Positions 1-9,645 of a DNA stretch of 64,000 bases are shown here, one piece after another. The position numbers and the translations under genes are program-made. The DNA is from Ailurus styani (taxonomy: Eukaryota; Chordata; Mammalia; Carnivora; Ailuridae). The stretch spans positions 2,872,951 through 2,936,950 of the forward strand of contig LNAC01000163.1 of the NCBI GenBank assembly GCA_002007465.1, in the 5' to 3' direction. The stretch's first letter is position 1; each line of letters opens with the position of its first letter. The notes below the pieces were generated by a model. The model was given only the letters and a program-made list of their open reading frames with translations, did not search any database and was not told the origin of the DNA.

Positions 1-221
1 TCAGTATGTGTCTCGTCACCATCTTCAATGCTTTTCAACCTTTTCCTTTGTCATGGCACAAATAGAAAATGATGATATTTATACAGCAAAACTAAGAAAG
101 TTGCTTTTAGCTTCTGCCACTTGGCCCAATTGCACTGGAAGCTGGAGAAGTTAATGCCTCTACACACCTACAACACATTCAAGCCCAGGGCTTGAGACGT
201 TGTCTTGTACCATCCCATGGT

Positions 222-666
222 AGAATATAAGCTCCCTGGTTCTGGATTTTAGTGAAATTATTTGGTATTTGTGTTTCTCGGTTTGACTTATTTTACTTAG
301 CACAATACCCTCTAGGTCTAAAGCAAATGAAGAAACAAACAAACAGACCTATACATACAGAGAAAAAACTGACATTTGCCAGAGGGAGGGGGAGCGTGGA
401 GGAATGGGCTAAATGGGTGAAGACGAGTGGGAGGTTCTGCTTCCAGTTATGGAATGAGTAAGTCACTGGGATAAAAAGCACAGCATAGGCAATATAATCA
501 ATGATCTTGCAGCAGTGTCATAGAGTGATAGATGGTAGCTACACCATGGTGAGCAGAGCACAATCTATAGAGATGTTGAATCACTATGTTGTGTACATGA
601 AACTCACGTAACATTGTGTATCAACTAGACTCAATTTAAAAGAAATCTGCAAGAATATAAGCTCCC
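222..666 (+). mobile_element. 5'-inverted (twin-primed) LINE-1 with 15 bp target-site duplication
   Basis: The direct repeat AGAATATAAGCTCCC is present at 222-236 and 652-666. Between the copies, about 243-327 matches the reverse complement of the carnivore L1 end (the antisense of the stretch with the ..GTGAAATCATATGGTATTTG signature). About 328-645 is the immediately following L1 3' segment in sense orientation (...GTTGAATCACTATGTTGT...). An inverted 5' block joined to a sense 3' block between perfect target-site duplications is the hallmark of twin priming. The poly(A) tail is almost gone. Confidence 0.8.
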
Positions 667-765
667 CGAGGGCAGGATCCATGTTTGCTTATCTCTGTAT
701 CTATCCATAGGTTCTAGTTCAATGCCTTGTCCCTATAATAAGTGAATAATTGAACAAATGACAAT
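652..765 (+). mobile_element. L2 LINE 3'-end fragment (host of the L1 insertion)
   Basis: The stretch contains the L2 tail pattern: AAGCTCC..GAGGGCAGG, then a region ending in AGTGAATAATTGAAC, equivalent to the ...AATAAATATTTGTTGAATGA end. The duplicated target of the neighbouring L1 falls inside this L2 motif. Confidence 0.6.
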
Positions 766-1293
766 GCTATTTGTTTGTTTTTACAGACTTTTGAGGGCTT
801 CTAGTTTCAGCTCCATCATGTAAAGAACTTGAAAGCCATTACCCCCTTCCTTACGACAAGAACAAAGTCAAACAAACTTAAGCATCAGTGATTTTTCTTG
901 GACTCATCAGAGAATTAAAGTTGCAAGGGCAATCTGCCGTCCAAAATCTGGAGAGACAGGTAAATACAAAAAATCACAGCCAACATCAGCTTATCTGAAA
1001 CAGAAACCTCTGGGACACCTGAAAGTGGTGGGAACATCTAAATGGTAATTCTGACAAACTGTTAGTAGTGAAGTGTGGGCTTGTGTGACAGTGAGAAACT
1101 CCTGGGGGCTGCAGTCTTTGGGGGGACCCCACATCTCCATGGATTTTACCTCTAGGAACCTCACCAAGTTCTGAAGCCAATAAGAAACTCCTGTTTCTGG
1201 CAGAGGAAGGGAAAAAAACCATTTTGGAACACACCCAGGGCCTTCTCTACAAAGACCTACTCTGCAAAGGAAAAGATTTAGCCTGAGACCTCC

Positions 1294-1362
1294 GGGTGGG
1301 GGGTGGTGCGGGCGGTGGTGGTGGTGGTGGTGGTGGTGGTGGTGGTGGCGGCGGCAGCAGCG
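1294..1362. repeat. (GGT)n/(TGG)n microsatellite
   Basis: A run of about 12 GGT units is flanked by imperfect GGC/GCA triplets. The minus strand would read as (ACC)n. It is a simple repeat with no coding support. Confidence 0.9.
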
Positions 1363-1619
1363 GGTGGAGATGAGAAGTTACCTAACTCTCCCCTCTTAAC
1401 CTTCCCATCTCTCCTAAGGCGGGTTAGGGGAAAGGTTGAGAAACATTTGTGAAAGTCATAGCCCAAGGACATAGACCCACCAAAAGACTGAAACTTAATC
1501 ATAGGATTATAGGATGTTCCCTTCTCCCTATATCTGACCATTACCCTACCACTCCAATATAATCATAGTGGATTACAGCTCTGCAATCTCTGTATAAGAA
1601 GTTTTTAGGAAAAGTTTAA

Positions 1620-2456
1620 AAACAAAAATACTGAAAGAAATTGAAGCCTCTGATACCTACTCATACAGCAGACATTAAATATGGCTTAGCTCTAGGCAGA
1701 TTAACACAAAACTTCACAGTAAAAGCCTATTCACCTCAGTTCCTACTACCTGATACATCATGTCTGGCTTTCATCAAAAAATGGCAAGGTCTCTTAATAG
1801 GCAAGAGAAAAACACAGTCTAAAGAGACAAAGCAAGGATCAGAACCAGACTCAGATATGATATAAGTTCTATAGTGATCAGATACGGAATTTAAAATAAG
1901 TACGATTAATATGGCAAGGGGCTTAATGGAAAAAGCTGACAACATGCAAGAACAGATGGGTAATGTAACCAGAGAGATGGAAACTCTAAGAAAGAATCAA
2001 AAGAAAATGCCAAGATGATGAATGCCATTGATGGACTTGTCAGTAGACTGGACGTGGTCCCAAGGAAAGAATCAGTGAGTATGAAGATACATCAATAGAA
2101 ACTCCCCAAACTGAAATGCAAAAACAAAACAAAACAAAACAAAACCAAGAACAGGATAAATCTGTGGGACAATTTCACAAGATGAAATATATACTAGTGG
2201 AACACCAGAAGGAAAAGAGAAAGAGAATGAAGCAGAAGAAATATTTGAAGTAATAACGGCTTTTTCCAAAATTAATGACAGACACCAAACCACAGATGCA
2301 AGAAGCTCAGAGAAAACCAAGCAAAAGAAACGCCAAAAAATCGATACCTAGGTATATCATACTCAAACTTAAAAAAGAAAAAAAAAAAGACAATGAAAAG
2401 ATCTTGAAAGAAGCCAGAGAGAGAGAAAAAAAAAAACACAAAACCTTACCTATAGA
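1620..2456 (+). mobile_element. Fossil LINE-1, ORF1 region (5' segment)
   Basis: The sequence follows the mammalian L1 ORF1 region, for example CATGCAAGAACAGATGGGTA near 1943, AGAGATGGAAACTCTAAG near 1972 and TTAATGACAGACACCAAACC near 2270. Frames are broken by substitutions and by an (AAAAC)n expansion at 2117-2145. The longest remaining open piece (2275-2601) covers an ORF1 coiled-coil-like basic stretch. It is interrupted at about 2456 and resumes near 3289. Confidence 0.75.
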
Positions 2457-2576
2457 AAACTATTCTGTGAAGAGGAAGCATATGCAAACTGACCTCCAAA
2501 GGCAGAAGAAGCCTAAGACTGAAGAAAAAGGCCAAGTCCAGCTTTCTGAAAAATGCTTTATTAAAGGGACTGAAGG

Positions 2577-2770
2577 GCACCTGGGTGGCTCAGATGATTA
2601 GCCTCTGCCTTCAGCTCAGGTCATGATCCCAGGGTCCTGGGATTGAGCCCCATGTCAGGCTCTCTGCTCTGTGGGAAGCCTGTTCTCCCTCTCCCTCTGC
2701 CTGCTGCTCCCCTTGCTTGTGCTTTCTTTCTCTGTCAAATAAATAAAATCTTAAAAAAAGAAAAAAAAGA
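2577..2770 (+). mobile_element. CAN/SINEC tRNA-Lys-derived SINE
   Basis: The head GGGCACCTGGGTGGCTCAG contains an A box. A B-box region follows, then a CT-rich body, AATAAATAAAATC and an A-rich tail. The repeat AAAGGGACT precedes the element (near 2568) and follows its tail (near 2795), a likely target-site duplication. Confidence 0.9.
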
Positions 2771-2935
2771 ATCAGTTTAAAAAAAAATTTAAAAAGGGAC
2801 TTAAAACAGAAGGCTGATTGGGTGCCCACAAGACAAATATATCTCTGCAACTCCACCTCCCTTAGCCCTAGAGGCTGGGAGCAGTACTGCTAAGAGACTC
2901 CCCAAGGGGAGGATGGATAAGAATAGGTGTGTCAG

Positions 2936-3139
2936 GGCACCTGGGTGGCTCAGGGGGTTGAGCATCTGACTGTTGCTTTCAGCTCAGGTAATGCTATCAA
3001 GCCCTGAGTTGGGGTCTGTTCTCAGTGTGGAATCTGCTCGAGATTCTCTCTCTCCATCTCCTTCTGCCCCTCTCTCTAATTGCTAGAAATAAGTAAGTAA
3101 ACAAATAAATAAATATGATCTCTAAAAAAAAAAAAAAAG
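2936..3139 (+). mobile_element. CAN/SINEC SINE
   Basis: The element has the head GGGCACCTGGGTGGCTCAGG, a CT-rich body, an (AAATA)n-like tail and terminal poly(A) at 3125-3138. It is more diverged than the mustelid-type copies. Confidence 0.88.
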
Positions 3140-3288
3140 GATGGGTGTATGTCCAGGTCCTATCTCCAGGCTGTGGTTAAAAAAAAGAAAGAATGTGGAG
3201 GGGAGAGGGATTGTGCTCAAGAGGGTTTCAGGTCACAGGACAGGCACCGTGGACTATTTGTACAAGATGGTGTTAGTCTGGTTCACAC

Positions 3289-3816
3289 AAGGACCAAGGA
3301 TAAGAGTTACATCAGAATTCTCATCAAAAAACATGCAAGCAAGAGGAGAGTAGAGGGAAATATTTTAAGTGTTGGAGGTAAAAACAAAACAAAACAATAA
3401 AACACAAACCTAGAATTTGATATTAAGCAAAATTATCCTTTACACACAAGTGAAGAAAAAGCACTTTCTCAGATTCCTCCCTCCCCCAAAAGAGGGACTT
3501 CAGTTTCAGTCGATCTGCTCTGTAAGAAGTGTTAAAAGAAGTTCTTCAGGGAGAAGGAAAATGATATAGATCATAAATTTGGATCTATATAAAGAAAGAA
3601 GAGCCCGGGAGAAGGAATAAGTGAAATTAAAATAAAATCTTTTACTTTTCTTATTCTTCATTGAGCTAATATTTCAAAGTAATAGTAACAACGTATTAGG
3701 CAAAATAAATAGTGGCAATATTTTAAGGGATAGGAGGGAGGAATTGGGGAATACTCTTATTGGAAGGTACCTGCACTACACATAGAGTGGTATAGTGTTA
3801 TTGGAAGGTATACTTA
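3289..3816 (+). mobile_element. Fossil LINE-1, ORF1 3' end and inter-ORF region
   Basis: The L1 resumes with AGGATAAGAGTTACATCAGA and continues through GTTAAAAGAAGTTCTTCAGG (about 3532), near the usual end of ORF1. It then enters the A/T-rich spacer with TTACTTTTCTTATTCTTCAT. Frames are destroyed. Confidence 0.75.
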
Positions 3817-3935
3817 GGGGCTCCTGACTGGCTCAGTCAGAAGAGCATATGCCTCTTGATCTCAGGGTTGTGAGTTCAAGCCCCATGTGGGGCCATAGAG
3901 ATTACTTAAATAAATAAAACTTTAAAATAAATGAA
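3817..3935 (+). mobile_element. Short tRNA-Lys-only carnivore SINE
   Basis: The head GGGGCTCCTGACTGGCTCAG leads to GTTCAAGCCCCATGTGGGG, then the tail AAATAAATAAAACTTTAAAA. It lacks the GA/CT-rich body of the long form. It sits within the fossil L1. Confidence 0.8.
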
Positions 3936-4640
3936 GATATACTTAGATTAGTTATAAATACATATTATAAATTCTAGCATAATCACTAAAAATTTTAAAA
4001 AGAAGTAGAATCAATATACTAGAGGAGGCAAAAAGGGCGTTGGGGAGAAGTAAGAGCAATAAATAGATAATAGTTACAAACATGGTATGTATTAAACTGA
4101 CTGTCTCAGTAAACACTTTAACATGTATGCTCTCTGGTTATACCATTTTTTGGGTCAGTGTAATTTTCAATGTGATCAAAAAAACAAGATCCTAGTATAT
4201 GTTTTCCACACAAAACCCATCTTAAAAATAAGGACACAGAAAGGTTAAAAGTAAATGGACAGAGAAAAATGCACCATGCTAATACTAATCAAGAGAAAGC
4301 AGAAATGGCTATATTAATTTCAGACAAAGCAGATTGCAGGACAAGGAAAATTAGCATCAATAAAGAAGAGCACATTACATAATGATCAAGAGGTTACTTT
4401 TCCAAGAAGACATAACAATCCTTAATGTGTGCACCCAACAACACAGCATCAAAGTACGGGAGGCAAAACCTGATACGTGGCCAGGAGAAAGAGTGTCTTG
4501 CAAAGAGAGCACGAGAACAACATGAATTAAGTTCCTGAAAGTTGCCATTTCTTCTGGGCGCAGCAGGATTGTCATAGAAGAGCTAAGAGAATTTAACAAT
4601 AGGGCAAAATGATTTCCAAGATACCAAATATTTCTAGATT
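3936..4640 (+). mobile_element. Fossil LINE-1, start of ORF2 (endonuclease region)
   Basis: The sequence continues the L1 after the SINE. It contains the ORF2 start region (AAACATGGTATGTATTAAAC) and endonuclease-region remnants such as CCATGCTAATACTAATCAAG and ACATAACAATCCTTAATGTG. It ends abruptly near 4640, so it lacks the reverse transcriptase and the 3' end. There are no intact frames. Confidence 0.75.
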
Positions 4641-5129
4641 CCTGTTGGAGAAGCTGCCGGAGCTCTCTTTGACAGGATTATAGAGTCTGTCTTCAATCCT
4701 TTGACAACTGACACTCTCACCAGTAAACCTTTTAATCCCCCAACTAGTGAAATACATTTAAGGAATTGGAAATCAACAAAATTCACAAAGAGTCCCACCC
4801 TCCCTCTCTCTCTCCAGCCCAGCAAGCCCCCAAATACCATTGTCACAGCCCTTAGGGGATTTCTTCCCTTCTGTAGGCCTCGATGGATTGCAGGGGCTTT
4901 TGAGTGGTATTTGTATTTCCTCTAGCCAAAGACACATTAACTTTAATATTTCTTTGGCAGATTATTTCCAAAGAAAGAAATATTGCTTCCCCCACGGAAG
5001 CATTTTGCTTGCATAAGTGAACACTTCAGAAGAGAAATGTTTAAAACCTGAATATGTTTTTTTAAATATGGAAAAAATTTCCTGAATCCCTGTACTTAAA
5101 CTTTAAAGAACATGATCGCTATGCTTAAG

Positions 5130-5367
5130 ATCTCATTTATTTATTTATTTTAGGGAGAGAGAGCACATGCTTGAGGAGGGGGAAGGACCGAGGAGGAGGG
5201 AGGGGGAAGGGGAAGGAAAGATCTCAAGAAGACTCCCCGCTGTACATGAGCAGGTGTGGGCCTCAATAGGGGGCTGGACGCAGGGCTGGATCTCACAACC
5301 CTGTGATCGCGACCTAGGCGGAAACTGAGAGTCCAATGCTTAACCGACTGAGGCACCCAGGTGCCAT
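5130..5367 (-). mobile_element. CAN/SINEC SINE
   Basis: The element reads inverted: an ATTTATTTATTTA tail, a GA-rich body, and the head ending GGCACCCAGGTGCC. Imperfect flanking repeats (CATGATCGCTA at 5110, CATGATGGCTA at 5368) mark the target site. Confidence 0.88.
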
Positions 5368-5407
5368 CATGATGGCTAAGTTTAAATCTTTCCAACACGT
5401 TGTAAGT

Positions 5408-5560
5408 GCTTTCATTTATTCAGTCAGTCTATATAGCCAACAAGCCAGCTACTGTGTCTAGTCCTGGTGACTGAGGGTTTAAAGATTCTATTCTTGTCTT
5501 CTAGGGGCTTATAATCTAGAAGGAAAGACAGGTATGTCAGTAAATATAATTGACAAGTGC
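5408..5560 (-). mobile_element. L2 3'-end fragment
   Basis: The antisense L2 tail pattern is visible: a TTCATTTATTCA start, a degenerate CTACTGTGTCTAGTCCTGGTG, then ..GGGGCTTATAATCTAGAAGG. Moderately decayed. Confidence 0.6.
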
Positions 5561-5940
5561 TATTATTAGCTATCCTTAAAAAGTGCTATAGAAAGAAGTG
5601 CAGAGGAAATGACTTCGGAGTTTGTTCAATACATAGGAAATATTGACAAAGGGAGGAAAGTGCATTCTGAACAGAAAGAACGATGTAAGAGACACAAAGA
5701 ATGCAACAGAGGTATGTTCAGGTTTCCAGAGTAGTGGGGTCAGGTAAGCAGACAGAGGGTTGACTAAGGGCAGGAGGAGTAACTACCTCAGATACATTTA
5801 TTAAAATTCATGTGGACCATGTTCCAGATCTGGTCATGGCACTATTTAATTTTGACCTTGTGTCTTGTTCCTTCCATCTAAGATATGCATCATAGCAGAT
5901 TCACCCACACCTACCAGTTCCTTCTGGGGGCTTCTGAGTC

Positions 5941-5985
5941 CCTCCAAATTTTATAAATTTCCAGCCTCCAAATTTTATAAATTTC
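5941..5985 (+). repeat. 24 bp tandem duplication
   Basis: CCTCCAAATTTTATAAATTT occurs at 5941 and again at 5965, with only one or two differences over the 24 bp unit. It lies at the edge of an L2 relic. Confidence 0.85.
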
Positions 5986-6019
5986 TACCTCACCCACAAT
6001 TTTCTGAATCTCTACCAGG

Positions 6020-6410
6020 TTCCTGTAATTCCCTAATAGCCCATCCACTTTCGTGCTTCTGTGTCTTTGCTGAAGCTGTTCCCACCTCTGGAATGCTTTC
6101 TGCCTCCTTTCTGTTGATGAAAATTTTACTCCTCCCTGAAGATCCATCCCAAATCCTTTCTCTCCCCCAAACCCCTCCCTTTGTTCCCCAGCCTGTGCTC
6201 CCACAGTACCTTCATTTAATTTTGCCGTGGAGTAGAGTTGTTCACATGTCTGTCTTTACATGACAATGACAATGACAATTGTCAAAGGCAATGACATGTG
6301 GCTTGAGGTGGCACAGCTCATTGAGGGCAGGCACCCTGTGTTATTTATTGTTTGTTCACAGCTGGTGGCCTGGAATGTAGCACTGGATAAATATTTGTTT
6401 TAGATGATGT
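6020..6410 (+). mobile_element. L2 LINE fragment
   Basis: The sequence contains L2-type text: a region like GCTGTTCCCACCTCTGGAAT, TCCTCCCTGAAGATCCATCC, and the tail GAGGGCAGGCACCCTG...ATAAATATTTGTTTTAGATG. A small ATGACA repeat at 6262-6284 lies within it. Confidence 0.7.
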
Positions 6411-6583
6411 TGTTTGTGTCTCATTGCCTTTGCAATTTCATTGGTTTCTTTTCCAGTTTCACAACAGAGCTTCTCCAGCTGGGCATGCCTTCTGAAGCTC
6501 AGTTTGTCAGTGAGGGTGAGATCAGAGGTATTAGAGGAATAAGGGAATAAGAGGAATAGGAAGAAAACCACCTGATGGGAAGT

Positions 6584-6820
6584 TGGGTGCTTGGGTAGCT
6601 CAGTTAGTGGAGCACCTGACTCTTCATTTTGGCTCAGGTGGTAATTTCAGAGTCATGAGATAGAACCCTGCATCAGTCTCCACATTCAGCATGGAGTCTG
6701 CTTGTCCCTCTCCCTCCCTCTCTGCACCCACATCCTTGGTCCCTTGCACACATGTGCACGAGACATCTTTCTCTCTCTCAAATAAGTACAATCTTTAAAA
6801 AGAAAAAGAAAAAGAAAACC
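6584..6820 (+). mobile_element. CAN/SINEC SINE
   Basis: The head is GGGTGCTTGGGTAGCTCAGT, followed by a CT-rich body, AATAAGTACAATC and an AAAAAG tail. The copy is diverged. AAAACCACCTGATG flanks both sides (6567 and 6816), a target-site duplication of about 14 bp. Confidence 0.88.
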
Positions 6821-6827
6821 ACCTGAT

Positions 6828-6988
6828 GCATAGATTCCCAACCCTGGTGGCACAACAAAGCCACTTGGAGACCTTTAAAAAATATATAGCTGCCTGGGCT
6901 CCACCTTCAGAGATCCTGATTTATTTGTTCCTAAGTGGAAACCAGGCACTTGATTCTAAAGTGCAGTCGGTTTTGAGAACTTCAGACC
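6828..6988. mobile_element. MER5A-type (hAT-Charlie) DNA transposon relic
   Basis: Terminal-like ATTCCCAACCCTGG near the left and TTTTGAGAACTTCAG at the right match the inverted ends of MER5A. The centre carries the GGGCTCCACC...ATCCTGATT pattern. It is non-autonomous. Confidence 0.6.
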
Positions 6989-7049
6989 TAAAGGGGTAGA
7001 AAATAGTCACCAGGCCCTACATGTGAATTCATATAATTTCAAATTCACT

Positions 7050-7780
7050 TTCTCAAGAGGTCATGCTCTCCCCCAGGAAAACATAACTACAACAATGGCG
7101 GCCACACAGTCTGGGTAAAATCGACCTTTTCCAGGGAAATCTTTGCCACAAGGAGTCTGAGTCATGCTGTGGGGGGAATCGTGCTGGGGAATGATGCTGG
7201 CCTTCAGGTTCCAAGTCGGCATGTCTGGAGAATTCCATTATGCTCCCTGCATGCCCCACCTTTAGTAGGAAGTTACAGGAAGCCATAAAATGAGCCGAAA
7301 TCAAACCACCAAGCATCAGATCACCAAATGAGTTACGAAAGCATGAGAGTTCCCAATTCTCTTGAGGGTCTCCAACATGGATATCCTCTATGGCCCTCCA
7401 TGGAATGGAGGAAAGAGCCAGACACCAAGGGCCAGAGCACATGTGGCACGACTCTAAGGACACTATGGCCACTGTATTCCACGTGAAGAGTATCCCTTGG
7501 AATTGTGTGATGCTCCATCCTGGTACAGGGATTTTCCTGCAAACAGACCAGGAGATTTCCAGTGGTGGCCTCCTTCTTGGTTCTGCTGCCCAGCCACCTT
7601 CTGTCTTGAAACTGTCACTCTGCGCCAAGGGGAGGATGAAAAGCGTCCTCACCAAAATAACCTCTCCTGGAGTCTTTTTCTACCTGATGGGGTCTTCAAC
7701 AGAACTTCCTCTAACTGGCAGCTCTTGTCAGCGCATCCTTGATCTACCCCACGTGTGATACCATCCTGCTGAACTCCAGC
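7050..7780. other. Unassigned block, relatively GC-rich, with a 200-codon open frame
   Basis: This block stands out from its AT-rich surroundings. It holds the longest single open frame downstream of NR4A3, on the minus strand at 7053-7655 (200 codons), with a 122-codon frame on the plus strand across it. I recognise no domain, signal peptide or family in either frame, and no repeat consensus. It could be an unrecognised old LTR or lncRNA sequence. It is recorded as unexplained, not as a gene. Confidence 0.3.
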
Positions 7781-8693
7781 CAAAATTGGTTCCTAAATCA
7801 GTCCATGCAGCAGAGTTTCAGAAAGGGTGTCAATTCCTTCTCAGCTTCTCCAGCCTTTTTCTTTTTCCTCATTAGTCAAAGTATCCACAGAGAAGGAAAG
7901 TATATATTTTATTTCTAGATTTGGGCTGGGGTTTGTTTTTAGTTTTTTTGGTCAGGGGCAGAGAGGAGGGGAATCAAATGTAACAATCTAAAGGCAAAGG
8001 AGAGGTAAATTGAAGGAGTATAATCTATTAAAAGAAAAAGTATCCCAGCACCTGGCAGAGAGGAGGGATCTAAAAATGTTAGTTTCCATAGTTCTTGGTA
8101 GATGGGGAAGTGAGTATGGTGGTGGTGATGGTTGATGTAATCTACTGAACAGCTTTCACTTTCTGCATTTTTAGGGAGTGTGGAGAGAGCAGCAAGGGCT
8201 TTAAGATAAGGAGATGATTATTTTTCTTTAAGTGAAATTGTGAGGATGAGAAAGAAACAGGAGTTTAGCATGAGCAAGTGTTTTCAAACTGTAATGTACT
8301 ATATATACAATGTATGGAATTACTATTAAGCGTCATAAGAGATGTGCAAACAAAAATTCCCCCAGGATCTGAAGGAGAGGAAGAGACTACATCTCATTGT
8401 GGAAATTGGGAGGAAATGGCATATACCACTTAAAAAAGATTGCACATCTACAAGATTGATTTCCGCATTGTAGGGGAGCGACTGTGATCCCTACTTAGAC
8501 CACAGAGCAAGCTGGTTGTGAGAACAGTTTAAAGTGGTTGTGTCTGCACTTTGTAGAGCACCATACAAACGCAAAGCGATGTTATTACAGTGTCTAGGAA
8601 TAAGTATATAATGTAATAAGCCTATATGATAATTATGTATAATATAATAAGTGTATAGTGTTATAGTAGTGTGGCTATTATGGGTGATGGAGA

Positions 8694-8695
<2 letters not shown>

Positions 8696-8723
<28 letters not shown>
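8696..8723. repeat. (ATT)n microsatellite
   Basis: About nine ATT units. The antisense frame gives an Asn run that is not evidence of a protein. Confidence 0.95.
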
Positions 8724-8724
<1 letters not shown>

Positions 8725-9144
8725 GATTCTGAAGATGTTGGTCAGCATTCAACAGGAAGAGTTGGCAGGGAGGCCTATCAAGAACAGAGATGAGGACTGG
8801 AGAGGTTTCCACCAACTTTCATGGCTGGTTGAGTGTTCCTCTATATATCTTTGAGCCTCTGTTGACACTCACTCTGTCACAAAGGCTTGTGACAATAACG
8901 CAGTGCCCATAACACAGTATTGAATAAGAAGTGCTGTCTGCCTTCAGAGAGCTCACCTTGATTTGGTTTTGAGGATGGTCCCAAATACCAGATCAAGAAG
9001 ATAATAGCTCATTTATAGGTAATGGCGAGCTCTTCAACTTTTCAGAGCTGAGGAGTGACATGGTCCAAATTGTATTTCAAGTATTCCTGACAAATTGCAT
9101 AATTCTACTGGTAACCAGCTACATTTACCACCAGGAAATATTTT

Positions 9145-9366
9145 AGGTTAACCAATGATTTTATTTATTTATTTGACAGAGAGAGAGAGAGAGAGAGAGA
9201 TTAAGTAGGCAGAGAGGCAGGCAGAGAGAGAGGAGGAAGCAGGCTCCCTGCTGAGCAGAGAGCCTGATGCTGAGCTTGATCTCAGGACCCTGAGATCATG
9301 ACCTGAGCCAAAGGCAGAGGCTTTTAACCCACTGAGCCACCTAGGTGCCCAGGTTAACCAATGATT
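9145..9366 (-). mobile_element. Mustelid-type SINE with 16 bp target-site duplication
   Basis: The element body (9161-9350) is inverted: TTTATTTATTTGACAGAG, a GA-run, AAGCAGGCTCCCTGCTGAGC and the head GAGCCACCTAGGTGCCC. AGGTTAACCAATGATT is perfectly duplicated at 9145-9160 and 9351-9366, indicating a fairly recent insertion. Confidence 0.93.
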
Positions 9367-9531
9367 AAACTCCTCCACCTTCAGGGATTAGAACCTAGAC
9401 TGTTGTCCCTCTCTAAATAGACTTTTTTTTTTTTAACTTTATGAATCTTGGGATGGCTTGTTTCTTTCTTTGTAGTGGCTGTTAGAAAGTCTAAGTCAAA
9501 CTTAGCAAGTATATAGCACTGAAAACTTACT

Positions 9532-9645
9532 TTATTTTTATTATTATTATTTTTTAAATAGGTCCCCACCCAACGTGGGGCTTGAACTCACAGTCCTGAG
9601 ATCAAAAGTTGCATGCACTACCAACTGAGTCAGCCAGGCGCCCCG
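9532..9645 (-). mobile_element. Short tRNA-Lys-only carnivore SINE
   Basis: The inverted short form reads TTTTTTAAATAGG, then CGTGGGGCTTGAACTCACAG, with the head ending AGCCAGGCGCCCCG. Confidence 0.85.

Larger units (their letters stand above)
2457..3288. mobile_element. Unclassified insertion inside the fossil L1 (possible solo LTR) carrying two SINEs
   Basis: The L1 ORF1 sequence breaks after CCTTACCTATAGA (to 2456) and continues at GGACCAAGGATAAGAGTTAC (3291 on). The 832 bp between are not L1. After subtracting the SINEs at 2577-2770 and 2936-3139, about 435 bp remain. They start near TGTGAAG (2466) and end near TTCACA (3288), and contain a TTTATTAAAGG motif. A TG...CA outline and this length would suit a solo LTR, but the family is not recognised and no target-site duplication was found. 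Confidence 0.4.

Noticed and set aside
1278..1541. 87-codon frame with a Thr run
   Set aside because: An artefact of the (GGT)n microsatellite.
2275..2601. 108-codon lysine-rich frame as a gene
   Set aside because: It is a fossil L1 ORF1 piece, ending in non-L1 insertion sequence.
5911..6263. 132-codon plus and 97-codon minus frames
   Set aside because: They lie over an L2 relic with a 24 bp tandem duplication and have no family features.
7053..7655. 200-codon open frame on the minus strand as a protein-coding gene
   Set aside because: No domain, no splice context, no family similarity, and competing open frames on the opposite strand. Kept only as an unexplained block.
8491..8748. Asn-rich 85-codon frame
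   Set aside because: It translates the (ATT)n repeat and AT-rich flanks.
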